Below are positions 34,025 to 39,608 of a stretch of 39,608 bases of DNA, in pieces. Under the pieces are notes generated by a model. The model made no database searches and was not told the origin of the DNA. It saw only the letters and a list, made by a program, of their open reading frames with translations. Source of the DNA: Bacteroidaceae bacterium (GTDB taxonomy: Bacteria > Bacteroidota > Bacteroidia > Bacteroidales > Bacteroidaceae); NCBI GenBank assembly GCA_017534535.1, contig JAFXVZ010000026.1, positions 1-39,608 on the forward strand, in the 5' to 3' direction. The translations under genes and the position numbers were made by a program. Each line of letters starts with the position of its first letter. Position 1 is the first letter of the stretch.

Positions 34025-34366
34025 TTATTCTAATACGTAGTCTGTAGTTTCCAGAATCTTCAGGACTGATTTCAGGTCCTGAATCATGACCTTGCCCATA
34101 GTGGGTTTAGCCACTTCCTTAGATACCTTGCTCTTGAAGGTGATGTTCTTCAAGCCCTCAATGAGAGAGCTGTTAGGCAGGCGACAGATTAAACGATAGT
34201 TACCACTTTTGGAATCGGTGATGTTCCAATGTGTAAAGCACACAAGGCCGGTCTGCTTGTCAAGGCGCAGAGAGCCTTTCACACACTTGCCTGTTTCCAG
34301 GCGTTCCAGCAATTCAGCTGAGATTTCAATTGTTTTTTGCATTTTTTGAATCGAATTTTTGAGCAT
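34025..34366 (-). CDS. Hypothetical protein of the phage-like operon, 113 aa
   Basis: No family recognised. Residues from Met9 (34342), MQKTIEISAELLERLETGK, read like a natural start, similar to the MQKKKK start of the upstream gene; the ATG at 34366 adds eight residues. Beta-rich centre (GSLRLDKQTGLVCFTHWNI) and helical end (VMIQDLKSVLKILETTDYV). It is followed 25 nt later by the 191-aa gene. The deduced protein is basic in its second half (KSKVSKEVAKPTMGK). Confidence 0.55.
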   Translation of the reverse strand: MLKNSIQKMQKTIEISAELLERLETGKCVKGSLRLDKQTGLVCFTHWNITDSKSGNYRLICRLPNSSLIEGLKNITFKSKVSKEVAKPTMGKVMIQDLKSVLKILETTDYVLE

Positions 34367-34448
34367 CTGAAAAGCGAAGTTTTTAGTTTGAGCTCAATTG
34401 TATCCGGATACTTTTCCTCGCTCATCATCGACTCTGGTTAATTAATAA

Positions 34449-34802
34449 TTAGAAGCTGTTGAGCCAATCGTCAATCACGGCTGGTTTCACGATATCCAGT
34501 TCCATGCCGATAAAGACATACGTCTCGGCCAACACCAAATCCACACCTTTGCATCCAGTGAAGTTGATTACCTGTGAGTCCAGAAACTCCAAGTAATTCT
34601 CAGCCATTTCCTGCTGCATCTCACCACTGAAGCCCAGTACAGAGTTAAGCATCATCTTGTAGAGAGATTCGCTAACCCTTCGTTCCACACGGTCAAAAGT
34701 CGTCATGGCATTGCCATCCACTTCCAGACCGACACTCAGATCATGACAGGAAACCTTCATCTCCTTGATGAAGCAATCCTCAATCTTTTTTTTCTTTTGC
34801 AT
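34449..34802 (-). CDS. Hypothetical protein of the phage-like operon, 117 aa
   Basis: No family recognised. The N-terminus MQKKKKIEDC is encoded across an A/T-rich homopolymer region. The rest is acidic and mostly helical (VERRVSESLYKMMLNSVLGF, EMQQEMAENYLEFLDSQV), with the end AVIDDWLNSF. It lies 98 nt after the Rha gene, a gap filled by three tiny hairpins (34829-34892). Confidence 0.55.
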   Translation of the reverse strand: MQKKKKIEDCFIKEMKVSCHDLSVGLEVDGNAMTTFDRVERRVSESLYKMMLNSVLGFSGEMQQEMAENYLEFLDSQVINFTGCKGVDLVLAETYVFIGMELDIVKPAVIDDWLNSF

Positions 34803-34828
34803 AAAAAAGTTTTTAAGTAATACTCATA

Positions 34829-34892
34829 GTTGCGAAGCAACTTCTCAATTTTCATAATCGCGTCAGCGATTTCTCAATCGTGCGAAGCACGA
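34829..34892. repeat. Three small hairpins in a row (two with a GCGAAGC core)
   Basis: GTTGC-GAA-GCAAC (34829-34841), AATCGC-GTCA-GCGATT (34856-34871) and TCGTGC-GAA-GCACGA (34878-34892), each followed by a TCTCA or CCTCA spacer. GCGAAGC is known to form very stable DNA mini-hairpins. They sit just after the Rha stop codon. Confidence 0.75.
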
Positions 34893-34900
34893 CCTCATCC

Positions 34901-35563
34901 TCACCTTCCCACCGCATTGACAATGAAGTCAGCCCCCTTGGGAGTCCAGACGAGATAGGTTTGTTCTTTTTTCTTTCCGCTCTTAGAGTAATAGATGAAG
35001 AGTCGGTTCTCTGCGAGTCCCCGACCCTCATACGCTGGTGTCAGGCGGAACTGACCACCACTCCTACGTTGAATCCCCTGGTCACACAGGAAAGAATTCA
35101 AGTCCCTTGCATCGATACCTATTTCCTTGGCAATCTGTGTCACGGTAAAACAGTCGTTGGAATCTTGGTTTCGGCAAGCCAGCTCAACACCCACGATGCG
35201 TTCTGCCTCGTCCATCACATCCGCGTCCGTTACCAGCAGATGGCGTACAGCCCCAGCTTGTATGCGTTCGCGCTCCAGCTGTTCCCAACGCAGCACCAGC
35301 CTTGCTCGTGCCTCGTCATTGAACTTGGTGGCGATATACAGGCACTCCGTCTTAGTCAGGTTGTAGCAAGGCACTTCCTTGTGTCCGCCGTTAGGCATTT
35401 CATAGATTCTCGATGAGAGGGAAAAATTTCCCCCTCGTACTTTCACCCATGCCTCCTCCATCTTGCGGATGGCCTTCAGCACATCATTGTGAGGTTTTCC
35501 TGTCACATCGGCAATCTCCAGAGAAGTCATCCGCTGGAGATTCGTCATCATCAAATTGTTCAT
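34901..35563 (-). CDS. Phage regulatory protein, Rha plus ANT (KilAC) domains
   Basis: Phage-type antirepressor or regulatory protein. From Met at 35563 (MNNLMMTNLQRMTSLEIADV) it is 220 aa. Residues about 10-95 match Rha (VTGKPHNDVLKAIRKMEE, YNLTKTECLYIATKFND). Residues about 130-215 match the ANT/KilAC domain (FTVTQIAKEIGIDARDLNSF, TPAYEGRGLAENRLF, TYLVWTPKGADFI). An in-frame ATG at 35587 would add MRRKKLLY but lies within a GTCGCA/TGCGAC hairpin (35581-35600), so the inner start is preferred. It is the first gene of the seven-gene operon running to 30180. Confidence 0.85.
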   Translation of the reverse strand: MNNLMMTNLQRMTSLEIADVTGKPHNDVLKAIRKMEEAWVKVRGGNFSLSSRIYEMPNGGHKEVPCYNLTKTECLYIATKFNDEARARLVLRWEQLERERIQAGAVRHLLVTDADVMDEAERIVGVELACRNQDSNDCFTVTQIAKEIGIDARDLNSFLCDQGIQRRSGGQFRLTPAYEGRGLAENRLFIYYSKSGKKKEQTYLVWTPKGADFIVNAVGR

Positions 35564-35580
35564 ATACAATAGTTTTTTGC

Positions 35581-35732
35581 GTCGCATCCCTTGGTGCGAC
35601 CTTTAGCGTTTTTAAGAATAGATTAAGATTAAATTATGGTACGCACGTACGCACATGTACATGCGTGTAAGCGTGTTTGTTTTCCACTGTAGCAATAAGT
35701 CATAGAGCACCGTCGCATTTCTCACTTGCGAC
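35581..35732. promoter_or_regulatory. Leader of the Rha operon with matching palindromes
   Basis: Two hairpins share the same arms: GTCGCA/TGCGAC at 35581-35600 and at 35712-35732. Between them lie CATGTACATG (35654-35663), a perfect 10-bp palindrome, and several CGTAC/GTACGC repeats. These look like operator sites, but no binding protein is identified. Confidence 0.45.
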
Positions 35733-35736
35733 AGTG

Positions 35737-35744
35737 CAAAGGTA
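35737..35744 (-). promoter_or_regulatory. Promoter -7 box of the Rha operon
   Basis: TACCTTTG on the minus strand matches TAnnTTTG; transcription would start near 35730, leaving a leader of about 165 nt. No -33 box is evident. Confidence 0.5.
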
Positions 35745-35749
35745 GGTAG

Positions 35750-35794
35750 AATAAAAAAAAGAAACCCCCTACGTGGGGGGTACGCGTAGGGGGT
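35750..35794 (-). terminator. Terminator of the two-gene motif operon
   Basis: On the minus strand stem ACCCCCTACG/CGTAGGGGGT (35785-35794 with 35764-35773), then TTTCTTTTTTTT. It lies 22 nt past the stop of the 148-aa gene. Confidence 0.85.
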
Positions 35795-35815
35795 ACGGGT
35801 TTTGTTAACTTGTTG

Positions 35816-36244
35816 TTAATCAGCGAATAAATTTTTCAACAAATCTTGCAATTCCAGAGATTGCCGTTGGTCAAGAGCACTATTGTAATCATTTCGCATA
35901 TTATTCCTCTTCCATAATTCCTCAAAATATTTCCACTTGAAAGGAATATTTAGGCATTCTGACATCTCGTTTGCTATGAATGCGGCTTTCGTCCTTGAAA
36001 CCTTGGGGTAATAGTTTTCATCCATCAGTCCAGCATCTTGCAATCTTTTCCAGTACTTCATGGCTTGGGGTGTTGCCAAGGGTTCTGGCAACTTGGTTTG
36101 CTTCTCCCCGTCAGCTTGTTTCTCTTCAGGGATTACACCATTAGTTATGTGTACATGCTGGTTGTCATGTATGTCGAACATCGGGCCGTTCACAGTTACA
36201 TTGCCCGTGAAGGTGACATGTGGGTTTACGTCTTTGTCAGCCAT
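35816..36244 (-). CDS. Hypothetical protein with N-terminal GP-D-N motif, 142 aa
   Basis: No family recognised. From Met at 36244 (MADKDVNPHVTFTGNVTVNG) it is 142 aa, placing its start one base after the stop of the upstream gene. A start at 36262 would overlap that gene by 17 nt. The N-terminal beta stretch contains NGPMFDIHDNQHVHIT. The linker is charged (PEEKQADGEKQTKLPEP). The C-terminal 85 residues are helical, with AMKYWKRLQDAGLMDENYYP and FKWKYFEELWKRNNMRNDYN. The upstream gene ends in a closely similar motif. A strong terminator follows. Confidence 0.65.
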   Translation of the reverse strand: MADKDVNPHVTFTGNVTVNGPMFDIHDNQHVHITNGVIPEEKQADGEKQTKLPEPLATPQAMKYWKRLQDAGLMDENYYPKVSRTKAAFIANEMSECLNIPFKWKYFEELWKRNNMRNDYNSALDQRQSLELQDLLKNLFAD

Positions 36245-36245
36245 A

Positions 36246-36818
36246 TCATTCTTCTCCCACATTCACGTTTTCGTTGTTATTTACATCATACAGAGGTCCA
36301 TGTATTTGGGCATTATTCATGGTCAAATGATTGGCATGGATGGTGGTGTTTCTCTTCTCTTTCTTCTCCATCTCTTCATCCATATCATCCAACATATTGA
36401 ATTCTGCTTCGGTGGCAATGTGTCTCAAAAAGACGCCGAGCATTATCTTGACGGGCTTGTACTCTTCCTTGTTCATGTGTTTCAGACAATACTTCAAGAT
36501 CTCTTTGAGCGAGAAACGCACCACCTCTCCATCTTCGCCGAAATACGAGAGTTGTTTATTCAGATTCACAACCTGAGCTGTCATGTATTCTATCTCACGT
36601 TGTTGCCTTTTCGTCTTGCATTTCTCCAAGTCCAGGTCTATTTGCAGTTTCTCCTTGTCCAGATTCTGCTGGTCGATGACACTCTGCATATCAGCTATTG
36701 TCTTCTTGTCTTTTATTGCCTCTGCCCTGAGTCTTTTGTTTTCACTATTGATATTATCTTCAAAGAAATCCAGTTGGTCAATTAAATTCTTTCCTCGCTT
36801 CTGTTGATGTTTACCCAT
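36246..36818 (-). CDS. Hypothetical coiled-coil protein with C-terminal GP-D-N motif, 190 aa
   Basis: No family recognised. A basic N-terminus (MGKHQQKRGKN) precedes a long predicted coiled coil (about residues 20-95), with many K, E and Q heptads. A helical region follows (FSLKEILKYCLKHMNKEEY), then a C-terminal beta stretch ending NNAQIHGPLYDVNNNENVNV. That last motif matches the N-terminal motif of the next gene. It starts 85 nt after the 120-nt structured element at 36903-37022, which sits in its leader. The leader also has two GTTTACAA direct repeats (36839-36859). Confidence 0.65.
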   Translation of the reverse strand: MGKHQQKRGKNLIDQLDFFEDNINSENKRLRAEAIKDKKTIADMQSVIDQQNLDKEKLQIDLDLEKCKTKRQQREIEYMTAQVVNLNKQLSYFGEDGEVVRFSLKEILKYCLKHMNKEEYKPVKIMLGVFLRHIATEAEFNMLDDMDEEMEKKEKRNTTIHANHLTMNNAQIHGPLYDVNNNENVNVGEE

Positions 36819-36902
36819 GATATAATTCTAATTTTGATTGTTTACAACTTCGTTTACAATATGTGAATAGGAGAAACGTGAGGCATTGTTAGAAACAACA
36901 AT

Positions 36903-37022
36903 TCTCATCAGGACTACGACATCCCATCCTCTTGTTGTAACTGCCAATGCTCACGCCATAAAGTGACATGAGCTGACAGCCTTAACATTTCGAGGATTTC
37001 AAATTAGTCGTAGTTGATGAGA
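36903..37022 (-). ncRNA. Rod-like structured 120-nt element (candidate leader RNA)
   Basis: Nested complementary arms, listed as plus-strand positions: TCTCATCA 36903-36910 with 37015-37022; ACTACGAC 36913-36920 with 37007-37014; ATCCTC 36926-36931 with 36992-36997; TGTT 36933-36936 with 36984-36987; CTGCCA 36941-36946 with 36974-36979; GCTCACG 36949-36955 with 36967-36973. That is about 39 pairs with small internal loops and an 11-nt apical loop. A TAnnTTTG promoter at 37070-37100 would transcribe it on the minus strand. No known RNA class was recognised. Confidence 0.6.
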
Positions 37023-37069
37023 AAAACGAAAAGCCTTAGGCTCAGCTTTTAATAAATATGTCAAACGCA

Positions 37070-37100
37070 CAAAGATAAACATTGTTTACCTATGCACAAA
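37070..37100 (-). promoter_or_regulatory. Promoter upstream of the structured element
   Basis: Minus-strand TTTG (37097-37100), 19 nt, TATCTTTG (37070-37077). Transcription would start near 37063, 40 nt before the structured element. A small hairpin AGCC-TAA-GGCT followed by TTTTCGTTTTT (37024-37042) lies between and could attenuate transcription. Confidence 0.7.
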
Positions 37101-37147
37101 ATAATACTTTACTTCTATTTATCGGTACTACCTCCTTCTTTTAATGG

Positions 37148-37333
37148 TTACTCAATGTTGCAAAGATAAAGAATATGTTTCAAATTTGCAAATAAAGAAC
37201 TGATTTGTTCTATATAACGTGGATTGTGTAACTCATTTAGGGGATAATTAACCCACTGACCTTTGGCATATCTGCTAAAATCAGTGGGCTTACTCGTTCG
37301 ATTGTCAATCTTGAAAAGATGATGAATGCCCAA
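37148..37333 (-). pseudogene. 61-codon open frame after the WG-repeat gene stop
   Basis: It begins at a TTG (37331-37333) in the same frame as the WG-repeat gene, three codons after that gene's TAG stop, and encodes MGIHHLFKIDNRTSKPTDFS and so on to ILYLCNIE. Reading through the TAG would join the two into one ORF. No family recognised. A promoter (37161-37192) overlaps its end, which argues against a real gene. It may be the remnant of a longer protein. Confidence 0.3.
37161..37192 (-). promoter_or_regulatory. Second upstream promoter
   Basis: Minus-strand TTTG (37189-37192), 20 nt, TATCTTTG (37161-37168), about 90 nt upstream of the promoter at 37070-37100 and in tandem with it. Confidence 0.6.
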
Positions 37334-37342
37334 ACAATTGTT

Positions 37343-38515
37343 CTAATCTATATTCCAGTAAGCATCCGGCTCACCATCAAATGCATCAGATACTGAATCA
37401 GCTGCATATTTTTGATATTCTCTCCATGATTCATTAGCAGCCTCCTCGTCAATACCTGTTTGGACGTCTTTTGGGAAAATAGGTGGTATAACAATATGTC
37501 CTTCGTTATTCATAAAGCCAATTTTATTATCCTTTTCTATTTCAGCGAAGCCACAATTGTCGCTATAAAATTCGTCAAATTTTATGTTTTCAGGCAAATT
37601 AAATAATCTTCCATCAGGGCATAATATATACTCACGATTTATTATAATTCTATTGTGGAACGTCCTAGGATAGATATCAAAGCCATCTTTAGAATAATAA
37701 ATTACATCGAAAGAATCATTAAGTATGGCAATGCATTTTCCTTCTTTGTATTTTGGCTGTTTGTCATATCCAGTATAAGATGGATTTTCTTCCATTTTAA
37801 TCAGAATAAGAAATTCTCCCCAGGCAAAACTAATTTCAACATTGTGAAAGTCATATTTTTCAGACAAATTAAAATCACAAATATTGAAATATTTATCATC
37901 GGTTCTTCTTGCCAGTTCATTTATGCGCCCCCACCTTTTATCTACGTTATCGGCTAGAACATCTATATAAACAAGATTGGAAAAATCTTGTTTGCGAAAC
38001 CCGAAAAGGACTCGTTCTACTGATTCTTTTGATTCAACTTTTGCTTCTTTCAGTACATTTCCTTTAGCATCGATATATTGATACCAATAACCCCCTTTAT
38101 AAGATTCATACCAATATTCACCTTTTACTATTGCGTTTTTAAAGTCGTACATATAAAAAGGATATTTGCTCAAATAAACTCCAAGCTCATTATCCCAGAT
38201 ATAGTCATCTAAATAGCTGAGTTTATTTACAGGCACTCCTTTGTTCTTGCAAATAATAAAAGAATCATAAGGATAAACAAAATCGAACTCCCTTTCTGAT
38301 ATGGGTCTTCCTTTTACATCTACCAACTGATACTTGTAAGTCGAGTAGTAGTAGTAACCTGATTGATAAATGTCTGCTCTTCCGACAATAGCAATCTTAT
38401 CTTGAACGATTTCCAAGATAATGTCAAATCCTTTTTCAGAAGACATTTTCTTTTCTTCACTATCACATATATAGTATTTTTTTGTAATCGGACTTTTTAT
38501 GACTGTATATCTCAT
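37343..38515 (-). CDS. WG-repeat-like protein, 390 aa
   Basis: A soluble protein rich in Tyr, Lys and Asp (AT-rich DNA unlike the core genes). A recognisable WG-type repeat is KDNKIGFMNNEGHIVIPPIF near residue 345. Weaker copies of the pattern are YQLVDVKGRPISEREFDFV (about 60-80) and YQYIDAKGNVLKEA (about 145-158). WG-repeat proteins are beta-rich and often occur in accessory regions; function unknown. The C-terminus DAYWNID is followed by TAG, with an open frame continuing. It may be co-transcribed with the 125-aa membrane protein 86 nt upstream. Confidence 0.65.
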   Translation of the reverse strand: MRYTVIKSPITKKYYICDSEEKKMSSEKGFDIILEIVQDKIAIVGRADIYQSGYYYYSTYKYQLVDVKGRPISEREFDFVYPYDSFIICKNKGVPVNKLSYLDDYIWDNELGVYLSKYPFYMYDFKNAIVKGEYWYESYKGGYWYQYIDAKGNVLKEAKVESKESVERVLFGFRKQDFSNLVYIDVLADNVDKRWGRINELARRTDDKYFNICDFNLSEKYDFHNVEISFAWGEFLILIKMEENPSYTGYDKQPKYKEGKCIAILNDSFDVIYYSKDGFDIYPRTFHNRIIINREYILCPDGRLFNLPENIKFDEFYSDNCGFAEIEKDNKIGFMNNEGHIVIPPIFPKDVQTGIDEEAANESWREYQKYAADSVSDAFDGEPDAYWNID

Positions 38516-38601
38516 AATTGTTATTTTATAAGCGAGTTCTTCAAACTGTGTAATGAAAACATCTGGGACTTATTCTGTTATCATTCTCGATAAGATGATT
38601 A

Positions 38602-38979
38602 CTACTTTTCCCCATCTATGACTGGAACAGTCATCGGTATGCCTCCTTTGTTTGTGTAGCTGTATGTACCTACACGCTGCGGATTTTTAACAGTAACCAC
38701 TTGGTCACTATAAAAATTCTCACCAAGTATCACGACAATATTGCCATTGTACCATTTATATTCCTTGTTTGATATTTCACTTGCCAAAGCTGCGCTTCCA
38801 AGAACTTGGAACACCTTGAAAGATGTCTCAGTCTTGTTCTCATAGCTTACAGGCTGATCAAGATACTTTATCGGGACTGCTCCTTCGGAGTTTTGATTGA
38901 CTAACCCAATAACAAATAAAATTACGAATGTCAGGACAACACCTGTCACGAAACCTAAGAAGAATGATTTCTTATTCAT
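38602..38979 (-). CDS. Small membrane-anchored protein, 125 aa
   Basis: The N-terminus MNKKSFFLGFVTGVVLTFVI is a single transmembrane anchor (about residues 5-27). The remaining 100 residues would lie outside the cytoplasm and are beta-rich, with YKWYNGNIVVILGENFYSDQ as a distinctive segment. No family recognised. It follows the zinc-ribbon gene by 44 nt and precedes the WG-repeat gene by 86 nt on the same strand, so the three may form an operon. Confidence 0.6.
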   Translation of the reverse strand: MNKKSFFLGFVTGVVLTFVILFVIGLVNQNSEGAVPIKYLDQPVSYENKTETSFKVFQVLGSAALASEISNKEYKWYNGNIVVILGENFYSDQVVTVKNPQRVGTYSYTNKGGIPMTVPVIDGEK

Positions 38980-39023
38980 ATTGATATTATATTAGTTGTT
39001 ACCAGAAGAAATACTTTCTGCAG

Positions 39024-39263
39024 CTATGGCTTCTTCATCTCCGCCAAGTTCCTGACTCGCTTACCATAGAAAAAGGATTGGTGGCAAGCGGGGCAGATTA
39101 TGGCTTCCTCTTGACCAATGGTGTATCTCAGGCCATTCTGATGGGGCTTGCCACAGAGCAGGCACTTATAGAAACCCTTGTGAATTTGCCTTGCAAAACG
39201 GGTTTCAAGTTCTGACGCATTGTCATTGGCTGTGAAAAACTGCTTTAATTCTTTAGCTTTCAT
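39024..39263 (-). CDS. Small zinc-ribbon protein, 79 aa
   Basis: Two CxxC pairs, C34-x2-C37 and C57-x2-C60, form a zinc ribbon (YKCLLCGKPHQNGLRYT and IICPACHQSFFYGK). The N-terminal 30 residues are helical and charged (MKAKELKQFFTANDNASELE). Small zinc ribbons of this kind are common in mobile regions and often bind nucleic acid, but the partner is unknown. First gene of a possible three-gene operon with a promoter at 39409-39438. Confidence 0.7.
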   Translation of the reverse strand: MKAKELKQFFTANDNASELETRFARQIHKGFYKCLLCGKPHQNGLRYTIGQEEAIICPACHQSFFYGKRVRNLAEMKKP

Positions 39264-39408
39264 AATATACAGTTTTTAAAATGCTAATACCAGAAAGCAT
39301 AGCATGGACATTGAGCACTATGTTTTCAGCACTTTGCAAAGCAGGTGCTAGAAGGCAGAGGGGCGATATGTAAATGTTTTGCTTCTTCATGGTATATGTA
39401 CATTAATG

Positions 39409-39438
39409 CAAAGATAGGTAAATAATTTTAGATTTCAA
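39409..39438 (-). promoter_or_regulatory. Promoter of the zinc-ribbon operon
   Basis: Minus-strand TTG (39436-39438), 19 nt, TATCTTTG (39409-39416). The transcript would have a leader of about 140 nt, containing AGCAC/GTGCT (39333-39353), a weak hairpin. The rest of 39264-39608 is AT-rich with no ORF. Confidence 0.6.
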
Positions 39439-39510
39439 TACTATTAGACAAAAACTTGTTCAAGGGTATGGAACTATCCAATATAAATTATCAACCTTTT
39501 CTAGGAGAAG

Positions 39511-39544
39511 ACACATCACAACATCACACATCACAACATCACAT
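39511..39544. repeat. TGTGATG simple repeat, right copy (inverted)
   Basis: ACACATCACA, then ACATCACACA, TCACAACATC and ACAT: the reverse complement is a TGTGATGT(T) array like that at 30697-30727. It lies in the AT-rich tail of the window. Confidence 0.8.
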
Positions 39545-39608
39545 TTGCTTTTTACAATAGCCCAAAATAAGTGGGGATAACTTTTATATTTATATATATT
39601 ATAATATA

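Noticed and set aside
36903-37022. Hammerhead-ribozyme-like CTGATGAG string on the minus strand
   Set aside because: The required GAAA partner segment and the stem II pairing are not in the correct places, so the catalytic core cannot form.
30697-39544. A transposon bounded by terminal inverted repeats
   Set aside because: The inverted arrays are simple sequence, not defined ends. No target duplication or transposase gene is visible, so only an inversion or chance arrangement is proposed.

Overview
The window comes from the chromosome of a Bacteroidales bacterium, most likely Prevotella or a close relative (inference). Supporting signs are many Bacteroidetes-type promoters (TTTG, 19-20 nt, TAnnTTTG), almost no Shine-Dalgarno sites, a BtuG-type surface lipoprotein, a type V pilin-like lipoprotein, several secreted glycan-active enzymes and tRNAs without an encoded CCA end.

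Positions 1-30113 are mostly ordinary chromosome. They hold the 3' end of a tRNA-Ser; a Trk/Ktr potassium transporter pair (trkH-trkA); a stand-alone TrpB2; and a cobalamin uptake operon read leftwards (riboswitch, btuB, btuG, btuF, btuC; no ATPase gene nearby). Next come class III fructose-bisphosphatase, a fimbrillin-like lipoprotein with a long structured leader, tRNA-Pro(GGG), a patatin-like lipase, a secreted bleomycin-hydrolase-like peptidase, an etfB-etfA-acyl-CoA dehydrogenase operon, an aldo/keto reductase with iron-sulfur motifs and groES-groEL. The stretch ends with two glycoside hydrolases (GH78-like, and a DUF5597 beta-galactosidase), a cytidylate kinase-like protein and two tandem CE1-type esterases.

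Positions 30178-39545 are an accessory region with every gene on the minus strand. Rightmost is a zinc-ribbon protein, a one-TM protein and a WG-repeat protein. Then comes a two-gene operon preceded by a strikingly structured 120-nt element; its two proteins share a short motif. Last is a phage-like operon: Rha/ANT antirepressor, four small unknown proteins, a BT4734-type primase/DUF3987 helicase-like protein and an M15 peptidase. Simple TGTGATG repeats lie in inverted orientation near the two ends. No integrase or transposase is visible.

Two themes stand out. First, a family of heptanucleotide tandem repeats (ATTGACN and relatives) sits at gene boundaries and also in frame inside two genes, where 21 nt (three units) encode a 7-residue protein period. 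A 57-58 nt palindromic element with compensatory stem changes is embedded among them, once in a coding frame and once between genes. Second, the accessory region contains the rod-like 120-nt element just upstream of the motif-sharing gene pair, a candidate undescribed RNA-protein locus. All functions are read from sequence by eye; no database search was run.
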